Below are positions 23,739-36,348 of a stretch of 64,000 nt of DNA, in pieces. Numbering within the stretch: position 1 is the first letter of the stretch; the number at the start of each line of letters is the position of its first letter. Location: assembly GCA_034401795.1 (NCBI GenBank), contig CM067372.1, positions 16,702,924 to 16,766,923 on the forward strand, read 5' to 3'. The notes beneath the pieces are model-generated. The model worked only from the letters and a program-made list of their open reading frames with translations, had not been told where the DNA came from and did no database searches. The position numbers and the translations under genes were made by a program. The DNA is from Chaetoderma sp. LZ-2023a. Its lineage: Eukaryota; Mollusca; Caudofoveata; Chaetodermatida; Chaetodermatidae.

Positions 23739-25164
23739 GCGAGTTGTTCGTGGTCAATAACCCGTTTTGCGGATGACCGATTTTAACCACGTGACCCGTG
23801 TGAACTTTCGAAGCGCATTGCATTGTGGGAGCGTTTGGGGCAGTGTGTATTAAAATGACGTTGGCCAGTAACGTCGCTTGTAGTAATGGCTATATCGTCT
23901 TTCTCTCCCCCTATGAATGAATAGGGGAGAGATTCCACGACACGTATTTTAAAGCGAATACAATTATATTGAGATACTTAACTAAAATATACACGTACCC
24001 TACTCATATATTAGATACAAATAAACTGAAATAAACTGAAAATGAACGCTAAATACGCATTCCGGGGGAGAGACTGACGAACAGTATTAGCCGCCGACGA
24101 ACTTTCAGCGCTGACATTATTGCCAGATTTATAAATTTAATTGTTGAGTTTGCTTCACAAAACATGCATCTTAAATGCATTATTTATTTAAAATTAAATT
24201 ATTAAAAACTATATTTTAATTATGCAGCTATTTTCGTCATGGCGCGTAAAGCGGATTTCCTAAATAGATTGACGAACAGTATGTAGGACAGGATTAGCCT
24301 ACAATCTTAAAAGCATAAGCGCCGTGAAAAGGGTTTCTTTTGGGGTCCTAAGCAGAAAAAAGGGGCTTGGAATATTTTTTTGGAAAAATTGGACATTTAA
24401 GCAAATTTAGGGGGGAGATTGACGAACATTATACGAACGACGGCGCTATCAAACGTGTGTATTATTGCCTGATTTTTCAATGAATTGCATTGATTATATA
24501 TGGGGGGGGGGGGGGGCGTTCTCCAGAGCATTTCAAATAAATTACTTCAAAAAATCGTGTATTATTGTCTGATTCGTCAATGAGTTGTGTTGATTATACA
24601 GGGGGAGCATTCTCCATCCAATTTCAAATAAATTATTTAAAGAACGATCTTAAATCACCTGAAATGATTGATTTTTAAACATCAAATAGCTAGAGGATGT
24701 CTTAGGAAGACTTGAGCCAAGAATGACGAAATTTCGACAATTATTTATTCATATATTGCCATAAATAGTTAATAAATAATAATGTGTGTTTGGGTGGGGT
24801 GTTGCTAGTGGGGGGGGGGGGTGTTGGGGGGGGGTAGAATAATCAAGCTTTCAGGAATGACTGTTCTGATGGGTCATACTATAATCCTGTGATGTGTAGG
24901 TATCTGTTTTGTAAATAATATATATGTAGTGCCCATGAATGGGTGGGTAGGTGGGGTGGGGGTGTTACATATTCACGAAGCATACCTAACGTATACCGCG
25001 TGTAAAGTAGACAATCAGCTATGGCCCAATCACAATGCTGCATTTGTTAGTTACACTTAATCATTATGCATGTTCCTATGTTTAAGTATGTTTCATGAAT
25101 CCAGCCCGGGGCCATAAGCTGCATGGGTGGGGCAAGGGAGATTTTCGGAGAAGGCCAATTCTGT
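23739..25164. other. Non-coding DNA with local duplications
   Basis: The phrase GGGGGAGA(GA/T)CTGACGAACA-like recurs at about 24064, 24266 and 24412. A 75-bp segment (TGTCTGATTCGTCAATGAGT type) is present twice (about 24465 and 24560). G-runs occur at 24502-24517 and 24808-24835. An inverted pair AGGGGAGAGA/TCTCTCCCCCT flanks a 20-bp loop near 23901-23932. No gene. Confidence 0.55.
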
Positions 25165-25168
25165 TTAA

Positions 25169-26231
25169 CCCTTTAACCCTCAAATTCTCAAAGAAAATGT
25201 CCATTTGCAGACCAAGACAAGACCATTTTTGAAATTTTACCACTGAAATGACTGGCTCGGTTATCGAGCCAGTCATTCCAATGGTAAATCTTCAAAAATA
25301 TTCTTCCCTTGGTCTGCAAATAGACATTTCTCAAGACCACTGCAGAAGTCATTTTTGGCTGATATGAGCACAAAACCATACATTCACGTGCATTTGTTTA
25401 TGCCCGCACGATCGACTGCCCCCAAACAGTCCCATAGTGCAATGCGCGCGATACGCGGTAAACAAAGATGACGGTATCTGCGGCACGGGTTATGCTATAG
25501 CCTTGTAACAGCTGGTCACTCACAACTTTATATGGGTATCAACCTGTTGACGTCACCCACCTTCTTGCCGGGGCTGTCTTAGCTCATCTATCCCCTGATG
25601 TTTTCATTCACCATAATAACACTATTAATTCTGGAGGCCGAATAGGTCACGTGGCAATGAATTTATTTTACTAGAATAATCAGTAGGCCTACGTACGTAG
25701 TCAAATATTTCGGTGACAATTGGACGATTTTTATTCGCCGAAATTAACATAATATCCACGTTGGTCATCCGGTAGTATGAGGCGCGTTCAAATCATTGTG
25801 TTGATACACCCGTCTGCGATGCGAGTTTTCTGAGAGCAATAAAACTAGCATATGTCGGGTGTCTGAATAATTTAAGAATTAACAACTGTATTTACTTCCC
25901 GTTTGCATGTTTGTTGGCCTTAGAAGAGGGTAGTGTGCAATATTGATGTTATTTTCGAGACAACATCGTAACGGTACACCAACGACAGTCACCGTGTTAC
26001 ATCGAAACGCTCATATCAGGCAAAAACGGCTTCTGCAGTGGTCTTGAGAAATGTCCATTTTCAGAGCAAGAGAAAACTATTTTTGAAATTTTACCACTGG
26101 AATGACTGGCTCGATAACCGAGCCAGTAACCTCAGTGGTAAATTTTCAAAAATAGTCTTCTCTTGGTCTGCAAATGGACATTTTCTATGGGAAAATTGAA
26201 ATTCTCTTCAACAAATTTGAGTGTTAAAGGG
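25169..26231. mobile_element. TTAA foldback element with long TIRs containing palindromes
   Basis: TTAA duplications (25165-25168, 26232-26235) flank terminal inverted repeats of about 210-235 bp (25169 to about 25378; about 25998 to 26231) that begin CCCTTTAAC. Each TIR contains its own internal palindrome around ACTGGCTCGGTTATCGAGCC, so the element can fold at two levels. The 600-bp centre has no reading frame. The TTAA target and CCCT ends fit a non-autonomous piggyBac-like element. Confidence 0.85.
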
Positions 26232-26235
26232 TTAA

Positions 26236-26344
26236 AACAGAGAGCATGGTGCCTTTCTTAATTGGTAATTTAAAACCTTAGCGTCATCAGACTATCCGCC
26301 CACGCTTCTCGTCATAGACACGCACATTACATCATCATCCTCAT

Positions 26345-26376
<32 letters not shown>

Positions 26377-26504
26377 TAATAAATGGTTAAATTTCATCAT
26401 ACATGAGATATTGTCTAGGATTATTTAATCATCCATCTGGGCGGGACAGAAACCAGAATTAAGAAGTCAGCGAACGCAACTCGCCTTATGTAGTTAGAGA
26501 TAAC
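26236..26504. other. Unassigned, with a (CAT)n(CAG)n run
   Basis: A trinucleotide tract lies at 26331-26376. Otherwise nothing recognised. Confidence 0.55.
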
Positions 26505-26665
26505 CACGCGAGACTGTTTGTGGTATAATTATAAACGAAATCGATGGAACTATCGACATGTTCTGTCAATGGTAACGATATTTCGTTTGTGTTCGGCGTA
26601 AATAGTACGTCCAAACAAACAACAGATTCGGAAATGAAGGCAAATGCTAACTCCGTCTCACCAGA
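26505..26665 (+). repeat. Diverged scrap of the large repeat unit
   Basis: Reads TGTGGTATAATTATAAACGA then AATCGATGGAA, TCAATGGTAA, TAGTACGTCCAAACAAACA, in the same order as 34158-34275 (A), 42316-42420 (B) and 53255-53360 (C). Confidence 0.7.
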
Positions 26666-26859
26666 CACATTGAATTAAGCACCCGTATTGGAAGCGCAAT
26701 ACTACCACTAACACGTACGTGTTTGCGCGTGATTGTTAACTATTGTCTTATCCTTACCAGGCAGATCCTTAATAACACATAAATGTGCGCGCGCGTTCTG
26801 TTATATGTGTTAATAGTCTCCACGATGATCGTCATAGGGATATCCTGCATGACACACTG

Positions 26860-27155
26860 CTAATGATGGCATCATAGATCCCCGATACACACTGCTAACG
26901 ATGACATCATAGATCCCCATACACACTTATCAATGACATCATAGATACCTGATTCACACTGCTAACAATTACATCATAAATACCAGATCCACACTGCTAA
27001 CAATGACATCATAGATACCTGATACACACAGCTAACGATGACATCATATATACCTGATATACACTGCTAACAATGACATCATAGATACCTGATACACACT
27101 GCTAACGATGACATCATAGATACCTGATACACACTGCTAACAATGGTATCATAGA
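26860..27155. repeat. 35-bp minisatellite
   Basis: About eight or nine copies of a 35-bp unit (GACATCATAGATACCTGATA, CACACTGCTAACAAT). Confidence 0.95.
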
Positions 27156-27367
27156 TGGTACTTGCTAGTTGTTTAATCTATGGAAACCAACAACCTTTAG
27201 ACGAAATTCGCACAGTATGGAATGAACCTAGAAATAGCAGCATACGCACAGTGCGTGTGTGTGTTGTAATATTTAAGGCGTTTATATGCTAGTTCCCAAT
27301 GCTAGGGTCTAGACTCACGCCTGGCCTTTATGGTTTCTGTTGAATTCTTGTGAATTCTTGTGACGTC

Positions 27368-27478
<111 letters not shown>

Positions 27479-27655
27479 TGATCGTTGTCTCTCGATTTTG
27501 TCTCATGGTGCTGTTCTTGTCCATGGCTTTTCTGTTGCTCCTCATGCTTGGGCGTGGGTGATGGGGATGGCCTAACCTGGACCTAACGGGGGTGGGGAAG
27601 AGATGGGGTAGGTGCTGGGTCGGGGGGGGGGGGGGTGTACGCACAGCGCAGAAGG

Positions 27656-27800
27656 ATAAGGGACTTTATTACCCGTCAGTAATGTCACGTGACAAAATAC
27701 TGTTATTTGATTGGTTAAGATCAGGGATGTATGATCTGGTATTTCCCTCACGTGAGGGAAATACTATACGGTATCCCCCGCGCGAACATCGAGTTTTGGT
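27656..27800. repeat. Fold-back region with a perfect 26-bp palindrome
   Basis: 27739-27764 is a perfect 26-bp palindrome centred on CACGTG (TATTTCCCTCACGTGAGGGA). A related imperfect one, ATTTCCCTCGTTACGCTCGG, lies at about 28057-28081 beyond the (CT)n run. Probably a small MITE family. Confidence 0.7.
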
Positions 27801-27897
27801 TTTAATGCACAGACTAATTATGAGTAACAATTGTTAATGACGAAGGTCATGACGTCATAAGTGTTGATGTATTCTGAAAATGGGCAAAGTTAAGATA

Positions 27898-27899
<2 letters not shown>

Positions 27900-27976
<77 letters not shown>
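27900..27976. repeat. (CT)n microsatellite
   Basis: About 38 CT units. Confidence 0.98.
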
Positions 27977-27981
<5 letters not shown>

Positions 27982-28114
27982 CGTGTGATGGGTAATATAT
28001 TCGTTACACCAGTGATTTATCGGTGTACAGGCTTAACACACGCGCAAACAAATATATTTCCCTCGTTACGCTCGGGAAATACAACGTTGTTTGCGCTTGT
28101 GGTAACAGCCTGTC

Positions 28115-28580
28115 TTGGTTCATGTGATGGCTGGGTGCACGTGATGTTTGGGTGCACGTGATCTCTGGATGCACGTGATCTCTGGGTGCACGTGGTGTCT
28201 AGATGCACGTGATGTATGGGTGCACTGGATGTTTGGGTGCACGTGATATCTGGATGCACGTGATCTCTGGATGCATGTGGTGTCGGATGCGCGTGATGTA
28301 TGGGTGCACGGGATGTCTGGGTGCACGTGATCTCTGGATGCACGTGGTGTCTGGGTGCGCGTGATGTTTGGGTGCACGTGATCTCTGGGTGCACGTGATC
28401 TCTGGATGCACATGATGTCTGGGTGCACGTGATGCCTGGTGCACGTGATTATGTGTGCACGAGATGTCTGGATGCGTGTGATGACTGTGTGCACGTGATG
28501 GCTGTGTGCACGAGATGTCTGGATGCACGTGAGAATATGACGTATGGGGGCACATGATCTCTGGATGCACGTGATGAGAA
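28115..28580. repeat. 17-bp E-box minisatellite
   Basis: About 27 copies of a 17-bp unit, RTGCACGTGATSTCTGG, most carrying a CACGTG E-box. Open frames (His/Thr/Pro repeats) are artefacts of the array. Confidence 0.95.
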
Positions 28581-28584
28581 TATT

Positions 28585-29340
28585 GCGCAATGTAGTGACA
28601 AAACTAATCTAAGGATATCTGTTGTGAGCTAAATGGTAATGGTGCGTTAAACATTCCAGTCACACATCTAATGCTGGGAATGAACTTCAACAAAGCGAAA
28701 GAGAAATTTATAGCAGGCGTTTGAAATATTAACGTTATGTAACGGCTTTATAACTAGCGTCATCTAGTTTGCCTCCATTTAAAGTAGCAGCTATCTTCGT
28801 CCACCGCGTAACCTAAACTATATCCATTAGAGGTTATTCAATCTTGTCTTGTATTAAAAACGTCTATTAATAGCATTCGTATTGTCATCGATAATCAGAA
28901 TGAGATACGGATGCATTTTACTCAATATTGTTCAGAGTGCGTCATCCGCGTATTTGACGAGTTTCTATTTGATGTGGACATGAGCCTGTACGTGAGCTTG
29001 TCCTATCAACCATCTGAATTAAACATATAGTAGCACTAATAGTGAGTACAAGATGTGTAGCTGTCTCAATATCGTGTTGGAGATTACTGACACGGATTCT
29101 TTCCATCTGATATTGACATTTGTACTTATTTGATCTATGCTAGAATATAGGATTTAGTTATCTGAAAGTTGACGTAATACAGAGTTTTAAAACTAGACAC
29201 TTTTCAGAAACATTTAAAACTGCGTGAAAAAAAATCTACTTATAAATTAATGAGTAAGAATTGCTGCATTGTGCGTGATTAAGTATTGTAACAATGGGTT
29301 AGTATTTGTTATTAATCAGAGGAGATGCATGCGTCTCCTT
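28585..29340. other. Unassigned non-coding DNA
   Basis: AT-rich. No gene, repeat or RNA structure that I can support. A C-run follows at 29348-29398. Confidence 0.5.
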
Positions 29341-29530
29341 CCTTGACCCCCCCCCCCTACCCCCCCCCCCCCCCCACACACACACACAGCCACCCCCCAG
29401 CCAATCGCGTGAAAGGCTTATAGAGGCTTGGAAAACAGTGAAACAATGACGTCATTTATCTAATTATGTTAATTACCAATCACAAAAGATTAAGTAAAAG
29501 ATTGCTGTTTTATTTGGGGAATGAACATAA

Positions 29531-29900
29531 ACAGCTTACATCAACGGCTTACAACAACAGCTTGCATCAACAGGTTGCATCAACGGTTTACAACAACAGC
29601 TTACATCAACAGCGTACATCAACAGCTTACAACAGCTTACAACAACAGCTTACATCAACAGGTTACAACAACAGCTTACATCAACAGCTTACAACAACAG
29701 CTTACATCAATGGCTTACAGCACCGGCTTACTACAATGGCTTACATCAACGGCTTACATCAACAGCTTACATCAACAGCGTACATCAACAGCTTACAACA
29801 ACAGCTTACAGCAACAGCTTACATCAACAGCGTATAACTACAGCGTACATCAACAGCTTACAACAACAGCTTACAACAACAGCTTACAGCAACAGAGGGT
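29531..29900. repeat. 13-bp minisatellite
   Basis: About 28 copies of a 13-bp unit (AGCTTACAWCAAC). The open frames of 123-133 aa are artefacts. Confidence 0.96.
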
Positions 29901-30009
29901 AACTAATATCATGTTTGAATAAAATACCAACCGTCATTTCTCATGCGATCATTAACTCTGCGGCCGCTACAAGCCACCAGACAATAATTTCAATAGATAA
30001 TAACTCCGG

Positions 30010-30110
30010 ACTTGCTGGATATTTTGAAAACAAGTTGACTGAAAGTTGTTGGTGGCTTAGCGACCACCAACTTTCAGTCAAATTGTTGACAACATATTCA
30101 ACATATGCAG
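30010..30110. repeat. Hairpin with MITE-like arms
   Basis: GTTGACTGAAAGTTGTTGGTGG faces CCACCAACTTTCAGTCAAAT across a short loop near 30055. The flanks GGATATTTTGAAAAC and ACATATTCAACAT resemble the hairpin MITE family, so this may be a related subfamily. Confidence 0.7.
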
Positions 30111-30224
30111 AGTTATTGCCGTTTGGAAATGTAGTATAAAGTCAATTCAGCAGGCAGACGGTTAAACAATGATGGTGTCTCGCTATATGTCCACTTGACG
30201 CGGGAATGCCATATGTCCACGCGA

Positions 30225-30445
30225 CTCGTGACGGTCAAGAATAATATAATCATCATGAATTGGATGGCTAGATTGTGTCATTTACTAGACTTTGCTCAGG
30301 ATAATTCGATCAGGCGATCAAGCTGTGGCATCTATAAGCTGCAATCACAAATCGGTGGCTGTGAATCGAGATTTTGTCAAGGACGCAATGATGCCTGTGT
30401 AGTCACTATAAACAGAATCAATGTAAAACCGCCATGGTGTTTTGA
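30225..30445 (+). repeat. Diverged scrap of the large repeat unit
   Basis: GTCAAGAATAATATAATCAT, GACTTTGCTCAGGATAATTC, ATAAGCTGCAATCACAA and CTATAAACAGAATCAATG follow the same order as 33988-34185 in unit A, at much lower identity than A, B and C share. Confidence 0.6.
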
Positions 30446-30970
30446 ACAATAGGACAGGTATTTTGTTTGTTTTGGCTTAAACCACTAGTCTACTACAGAA
30501 ACAACACACGCATTAATAGATCGAAATTCTGGCTATATTCAATGGACGCTCTTTTGGCAGATACGTTAAGTTCAATGCAAAGCTTAATATTGACACCTAA
30601 GCATATTTGCCAGATATTGTCATGTCTTTACTAAGCATAGGATTAATACAGTATTGAATGATGAATAATTTTTCTTTTTACGGCTCAGTCGCCTTTTGAC
30701 CTGCATGTTGTGTGAATAATGTATGTGGTATCCTAAATATATCCCTTATCCAATTCTATAGCGGCCATATAGCTGCTACGCCCTTCTCTCCAATGTACTC
30801 ACTATTTGTTATTGCCAATCTAAGTCTGCCAACATTTTTTAGAGATACCAAGCTAAGGTGAAAGGGCCTAGTGGAATCCCCATTCTGGAATGAACATAGT
30901 GGAATTCACAGGATAGAATGGATACATTGTAGTTAGCAGGATGACGCGAGGACTTGTGACTATAGCCTGC

Positions 30971-31200
30971 TACCAATTCAGTATCAGCCGACCAAGAACT
31001 ACTAATATACCAGGACCTCGCCCAATGCAGTATCAGGCGAACAAGAACTACTAACATATAAGGACCCCACCCAATGCACTATCAGGCGACCAAGAACTAC
31101 TAATATACCAGGACCCCCACCCAATTCAGTATCGGCTGACCAAGAACCACTAACATACCAGGACCACCACCAATGCAGTATCAGGCGACCAAGAACTACG
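30971..31200. repeat. 50-bp minisatellite in unit A
   Basis: Four to five copies of a 50-bp unit holding CGACCAAGAACTACTAA and CAATGCAGTATCAGG. Confidence 0.9.
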
Positions 31201-31350
31201 GACAAATCAAGAGCTGTCAACAAACAATACCTAACACAGCACCGCAAACTACCATCAGCACAAGAATTACAAAATACCTAAATCTACCAACATGCAATGA
31301 GCCATCGGCAGACCGAGATCTTCCAACTAGATCAGCAAGCAAGCTGTCAG

Positions 31351-31490
31351 CAAATCAGGGACTATCAGCAAACCAGAGACTATCAGCAGTCTATGGACTA
31401 TCAGCCAACCAGGGACTATCAGCAGACCAAGGACTATCAGGAGACCAGGGACTATCAGCAGACCAGGGACTACAAGGAAACCAGGTACTG
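31351..31490. repeat. 18-bp minisatellite in unit A, left
   Basis: About eight copies of AGCAGACCAGGGACTATC. A shorter relative is in unit C at about 51290-51400. Confidence 0.92.
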
Positions 31491-32326
31491 TCAATGATCA
31501 AGAACTACCAAGGCTCAAGCCAACAAAGAACCAACATCACTGGCAATTTTCATTGCTGGGACGGGCTGGACACCCGTCGCCGTTACGGACGGGCTGGCTG
31601 AATATCTGGCCTGGTCGGGCTGAATAATGTCTGCTGGTCCTTACCAAGTATGTGACCCCAATTGATAAATGTCAAAATCTAACTTTGTATTAAAGCCAGA
31701 TCTAAATTACAATTTTGGAGAAATGTTGTCTGTTGTTCTAAGGTTTCTGTTTACTCCATATTCGCGAGGTTAATGCGATGCCATATTAACAGAAGCCATA
31801 TGATAACTTAGAAATGTTCATCATGAATGAATGTTGAAACATTCCATTATACAGCAATGCCAATTAAATTCTTATGAGCTCTCTCACGCTATGTGACCAC
31901 CCAGCCGATAATAGTTAGTGAATGGACGTGGTTATGCGTAGACGGAGGGTGTATGTCAACATTGAGTGTAAGAAGTAACAACAGAAGCGTTGGTATCTAT
32001 CCAGAGGTTATGAACCATGGCCTGTCTGAGTTTTAGCACATCCTGACAGACTTTCTGAAGTCTAAGCGACTTGTGCAAAGGGAGTCTTGGTCAATATCGT
32101 TCATATGTGTAAAACGGCAATCAAGAGTGTCATTTTCCTATGCCCGCTGATAATCATATATCGGATCAGGGAGACAGATCTTAGACAGTCGACATAATGA
32201 GATCGATATCCGGAATATTAGATTAGAACATTACGATTGGTATTGGTCAGAGAAAATAAATGATTCCACTTCCTCTCGTAATGACAGAACTTATAAATAG
32301 ATAATTAGCGGGAGTCTAGAAATAAT

Positions 32327-32722
32327 GGACCTTTCCATTTTTAGCTATGCCCCGCCCATCACTAGCTAAGCTCCACCCACACCTCGCCGTGTTGGGATCG
32401 ATCGATCCCCAAATGTCCTAGCTATCAATTTCCTGAAAACTATACAGGGAAGTTGTTGAATATTTTGTAACTAATTTGACTGGGCGCTGTTGCTGCCTAT
32501 GGCAGCAACAGCGCCCAGTCAAATTAGTTTCAAAATGTTCAACAGAATATTTATTAAATAGTAAAAGTAAACAATTTGTACAACAACGCATAGACCCTCT
32601 TCAAATATGCTTTCGTGACGTACTTAACGACGTCATTCGTGACGTCATTCATTATGATGTCGTTGTGCACATGGCGCAGTTCATTATGACGTCATATGAT
32701 GGGTGGGTACTCTGGAAAGGTG
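32327..32722 (+). mobile_element. Hairpin MITE (AAT family), best preserved
   Basis: A 396-bp element flanked by AAT (32324-32326, 32723-32725). The ends GGACCTTTCCA and CTGGAAAGGTG are inverted to each other. The centre holds a perfect stem of 28 bp per arm with a 3-nt loop (32470-32497 / 32501-32528), extendable with mismatches to about 45 bp per arm. The right third has four TGACGTCA or near sites (32626-32700). It carries no reading frame of its own, so its transposase source is unknown. Confidence 0.85.
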
Positions 32723-33527
32723 AATTATTGGGTAAGAGTAAGCGTGTTATATATTAAGGCACATGGTGAGAGAGAACGATGTTAGTTATACTTGCCTACT
32801 ATTGCAAGACCTATTTATAGATCAGTTGAAGTACTATCTATAGATCAGGACTTATACTATCAGACTGATCAGCATCAGCGACGACAACCAATTCTGATAT
32901 GAAGTTCACATGCCAGAGTGACTGGCAGGCTGGTATAGGATTAGACTGCCTGAATGTCCAAATGAGTTGTGATGGCTGCTGGAACTCAACAGGTTATTGA
33001 CTCTCACCCATGAATGGCAAGAAATGTTGTCTAAGGTTTCTGTTTCATCCACATCCGAGGTTAATCTGGTGGAAGATTGACAAAAGCCACATTAGAGCTC
33101 AGAAATATTCACGATCAATGAATGTGGAAACAGTATGCATGGTACCGAATTCAATTCTCAAACACGCATCAGGTAAGTGAATAGGTATGAATCCGAGTGG
33201 AAGAAGGGCTGTATGGCTATATTAATCATAAATGGTATATTGACAAACATATGAATAAAAAATGAACGGCAACATTTATGAATCATAGTGTCTGATTTCT
33301 TCGGTATTCTATGGGTACGTTTGAAGTGTTGTCTCTTGCAAAGCCACCTTTAGCTAGTGAGGTTCCTTTGCCAGACAGACTGGGGCACCTTAGAATTAGT
33401 AAGCTGAAGCCGGCCTACCAGTACTTGTAAGATTGATTGGGAAAGCTCAGGCGGGACTATTACCGTCTGACACTTTTGGCAAACGAACATCAATCAAGCT
33501 TCGGATTTTTTGCTGTATATTGACGCA

Positions 33528-33720
33528 CCTTAACCCTTGCCACTCTCGTGTCAAAATTTTCAATTTTCAAAATAAATTAAAAGATGAACCGATGTTAATC
33601 TTTCAAGGAATTTGATGAAAGATGTTGCTGTCATAGACATCAACATCGTCCATCAAAACTGTAAATTGAACACCAGTTTCTTTACTATTGACACAGTAAA
33701 ATAAGATATTGCAATGAGAC
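33528..33720. repeat. Relic of a TTAA-type MITE in unit A
   Basis: Starts TTAACCCTTGCCACTCTCGT, like the left end of the element at 10697, and has a hairpin core GATGTTGCTGTCATAGACAT. The right end is not recognisable. The segment is absent from units B and C at this place. Confidence 0.6.
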
Positions 33721-34789
33721 ATAATATAATAAGAGACTTTAAGTCAGAGACATGGGTCTTATTTTGACAGACAGTTTAACAGGTAGATATCAGGGTTATT
33801 AGACCATAGCACTACTACTGATGTTGGTCAGTAAAGATAACTGATTCCATTTCGTCCCGTAGTGCGTCCTTATGAATGACGGCCAGCATCATCTTAATGA
33901 TCTTACAGCAAATTTGTGTGTGAAACAGACACAGTGGTTATAAAACCTTGACGTTTATATGCTGTAGGTCTGTCCTACTTATGGTGGTCAAGGACATTGT
34001 CAAAAGAATAATCAATTATATGGCTGGATTTTAGCATTCATCCAGCTTTGTTTAAGATAATTCGGCCATCAGTATGGACGGTCCATAAGCCACAATTACG
34101 AGGTGTGTTGCTCTGGATCCCCGTACTTACTTAGAGACCAGGCCACGTCACATTTTGTGGTGTAATTATAAACGAAATCAATGGAAATCTCATCATGTTG
34201 GATCAATGGTACTGGGATTCCATTTGGTCTGGCATTACTAGTTCGTCTACACAAACGAAAGACGCGGGAATGAAATTAAGTGCTGTCCCTGTTCAAGGGA
34301 CGCTGTATCGCCAGAGCGAGCGACACCACTTTGAATGCAGACTATTGCCATTAAAACATGTCTGGCTGCTATTGTCCGCTATCGTCTGGTCTTTGCAAAC
34401 GCAGCTTTGTTAATGCAAATAATTATGTATTTATTAAATCTTCGTTTTTTGTCATGAATCTCAAATGAATATTATACATGTATACGGTACTCTCCAATGT
34501 CCTTGATGCTTGCTAATCTAGATAAATAAATATCGATGCATAGATGAGGGCTGCACAGGATAGACTGGACCGTAATCCGGTGTGATATACTTGGCGTCTT
34601 CAGAGGATGGGACTTGACTTTGACGAATTGTAAATAATAATCAGATACAAGGACCTGCTTGCAGACCAAGCGCTATCGGCGGACCAAGATCTGGCTCCAT
34701 ACTAGCAACTAATAGTAGAGCAAGAACTACCAAAAGCCCATGGTCTTCAATCTGCCAGCAGACGAAAACTAGCAGCAGAACAAGAACTA

Positions 34790-35060
34790 CGGGAAGACCA
34801 AGAACTGGCATTGGACCAAGAACTAGCAGTGAACCAAGAACTAGCAATGGACAAAGAGCTAGCAGTAAACGAAGAACTCGCAATGGACTGAGAACTAGCA
34901 GTGAACCAAGAACTCGCAATGGACCAATAACTAGCAGTGGACCAAGAACTCGCAATGGACCAAGAACTAGCAGTGGACCAAGAATTGTCAATGGACCGAG
35001 AACTAGCAGTGGGCCAAGAATTGGCAATGGACCAAGAACTAACATAAAACAAGAACTAGC
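34790..35060. repeat. 18-bp minisatellite in unit A, right
   Basis: About 15 copies of GAACTAGCAGTGGACCAA, with an alternating form GAACTCGCAATGGACCAA. It sits at the same place as the arrays of B (44895) and C (54110). Confidence 0.95.
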
Positions 35061-35912
35061 AGCAAAGCAAGAACTAGCCACATACTCATGACTATGTATG
35101 GGCCAGGAACAGTAGACAGACCAATATGTGTTTTACTTGTTGAGGAAGTCAAACAAGCTATAAATGTGGTCTGTATCATTGTGTCTTGACCACATTTGGC
35201 AACATATATTATAACTGGCGTTTAATCAATGTGACAAAAACGATTTCAGTATGTGTACTCTGTTATGCCATCGTGAATAAAGATCTCCATTGAAACCTGA
35301 TCAAGCAATGATGCATAAAGATGCATTCTTAAATTATTGAATATGTTTTAAGTCAAATATCCACCTAGTTTTGTATTTCTTTGCATTGGCCAAAGTCGAT
35401 TGACAGTCACACTTTCCTTGTAAAGACTTGATTTCCCGGTACTATACGTTCACGGCCATTCAAAGGTTTGACACCTCCCATTCAAACAAAAACAGCAGCT
35501 GGTGGTATATATTGGCATCGTTTGCTCTTCGCAAATACTCTTTCATGGGCCATCCAGTGCGATTATATATCTCTGTTTGTCGCTATTGTCCAATCCTGTG
35601 GCAATTCCTCCAATTCTAAGGCTGGCCACTTATTATTCCCACCACGTATGACCTGATCGGCTACAATAATTACTCCAGATCATCCACACCGGACTCATGG
35701 GATATAAACATGGACACTCAATAAGATCACGTATGTGGGCGTGACTGCGAACGTATGTCTGCGTGCATGTGTGCACGCATAGCACATTGTACCGGGAGGT
35801 GGATGCAATGGGCATTTGCTATTCCCAATAGGGGTGAACAATTATGATAGAAATTGATGCAAATCGACATCCAGGACATAACGTTTGGTGATTTGCAGGC
35901 AATAGCCACAAT

Positions 35913-36293
35913 GGACCTTCCCATTTTTAACTATGCCCCGCCCATCTCTAGCTAAGCTCCACGCACACCTCGCTCGTGTTGGGATCAATCGATCTCTAAA
36001 CTCGCTAACTATTAATTTCCAGAAAACTATACAGGTAAGCTATTGAATATTTTGGAACTAATTTGACTGGGCGCTATTGCTGCCTATGGCAGCAACAGCG
36101 TCCAGTCAAATTAGTTTCAAAATATTCAACAGCATGTTTATGTAGAGATATACAATTCGTACAACGTGTCAGACTATTAAGAGTTAAAGATGGACCAAAT
36201 AGAATCATTTATGACGTAATGATTATGACGTCATCCTACACGCAGCTTTGCTGATTATGACGTCATATGGTAGATGGATACTCTGGAAAGGTG
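35913..36293 (+). mobile_element. Hairpin MITE (AAT family), insertion proven by empty site
   Basis: A 381-bp element with AAT at both sides (35910-35912, 36294-36296). The matching place in unit B (46043-46053, CCACAATTGAG) lacks the element and has a single AAT. The stem is 28 bp per arm with two mismatches (36057-36084 / 36088-36115). TGACGTCA sites lie near 36227 and 36260. Confidence 0.92.
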
Positions 36294-36348
36294 AATTGAG
36301 ACAATCTATATGAGAAAATGATAGACGATATAAGAGAGCGGTGCAGGG

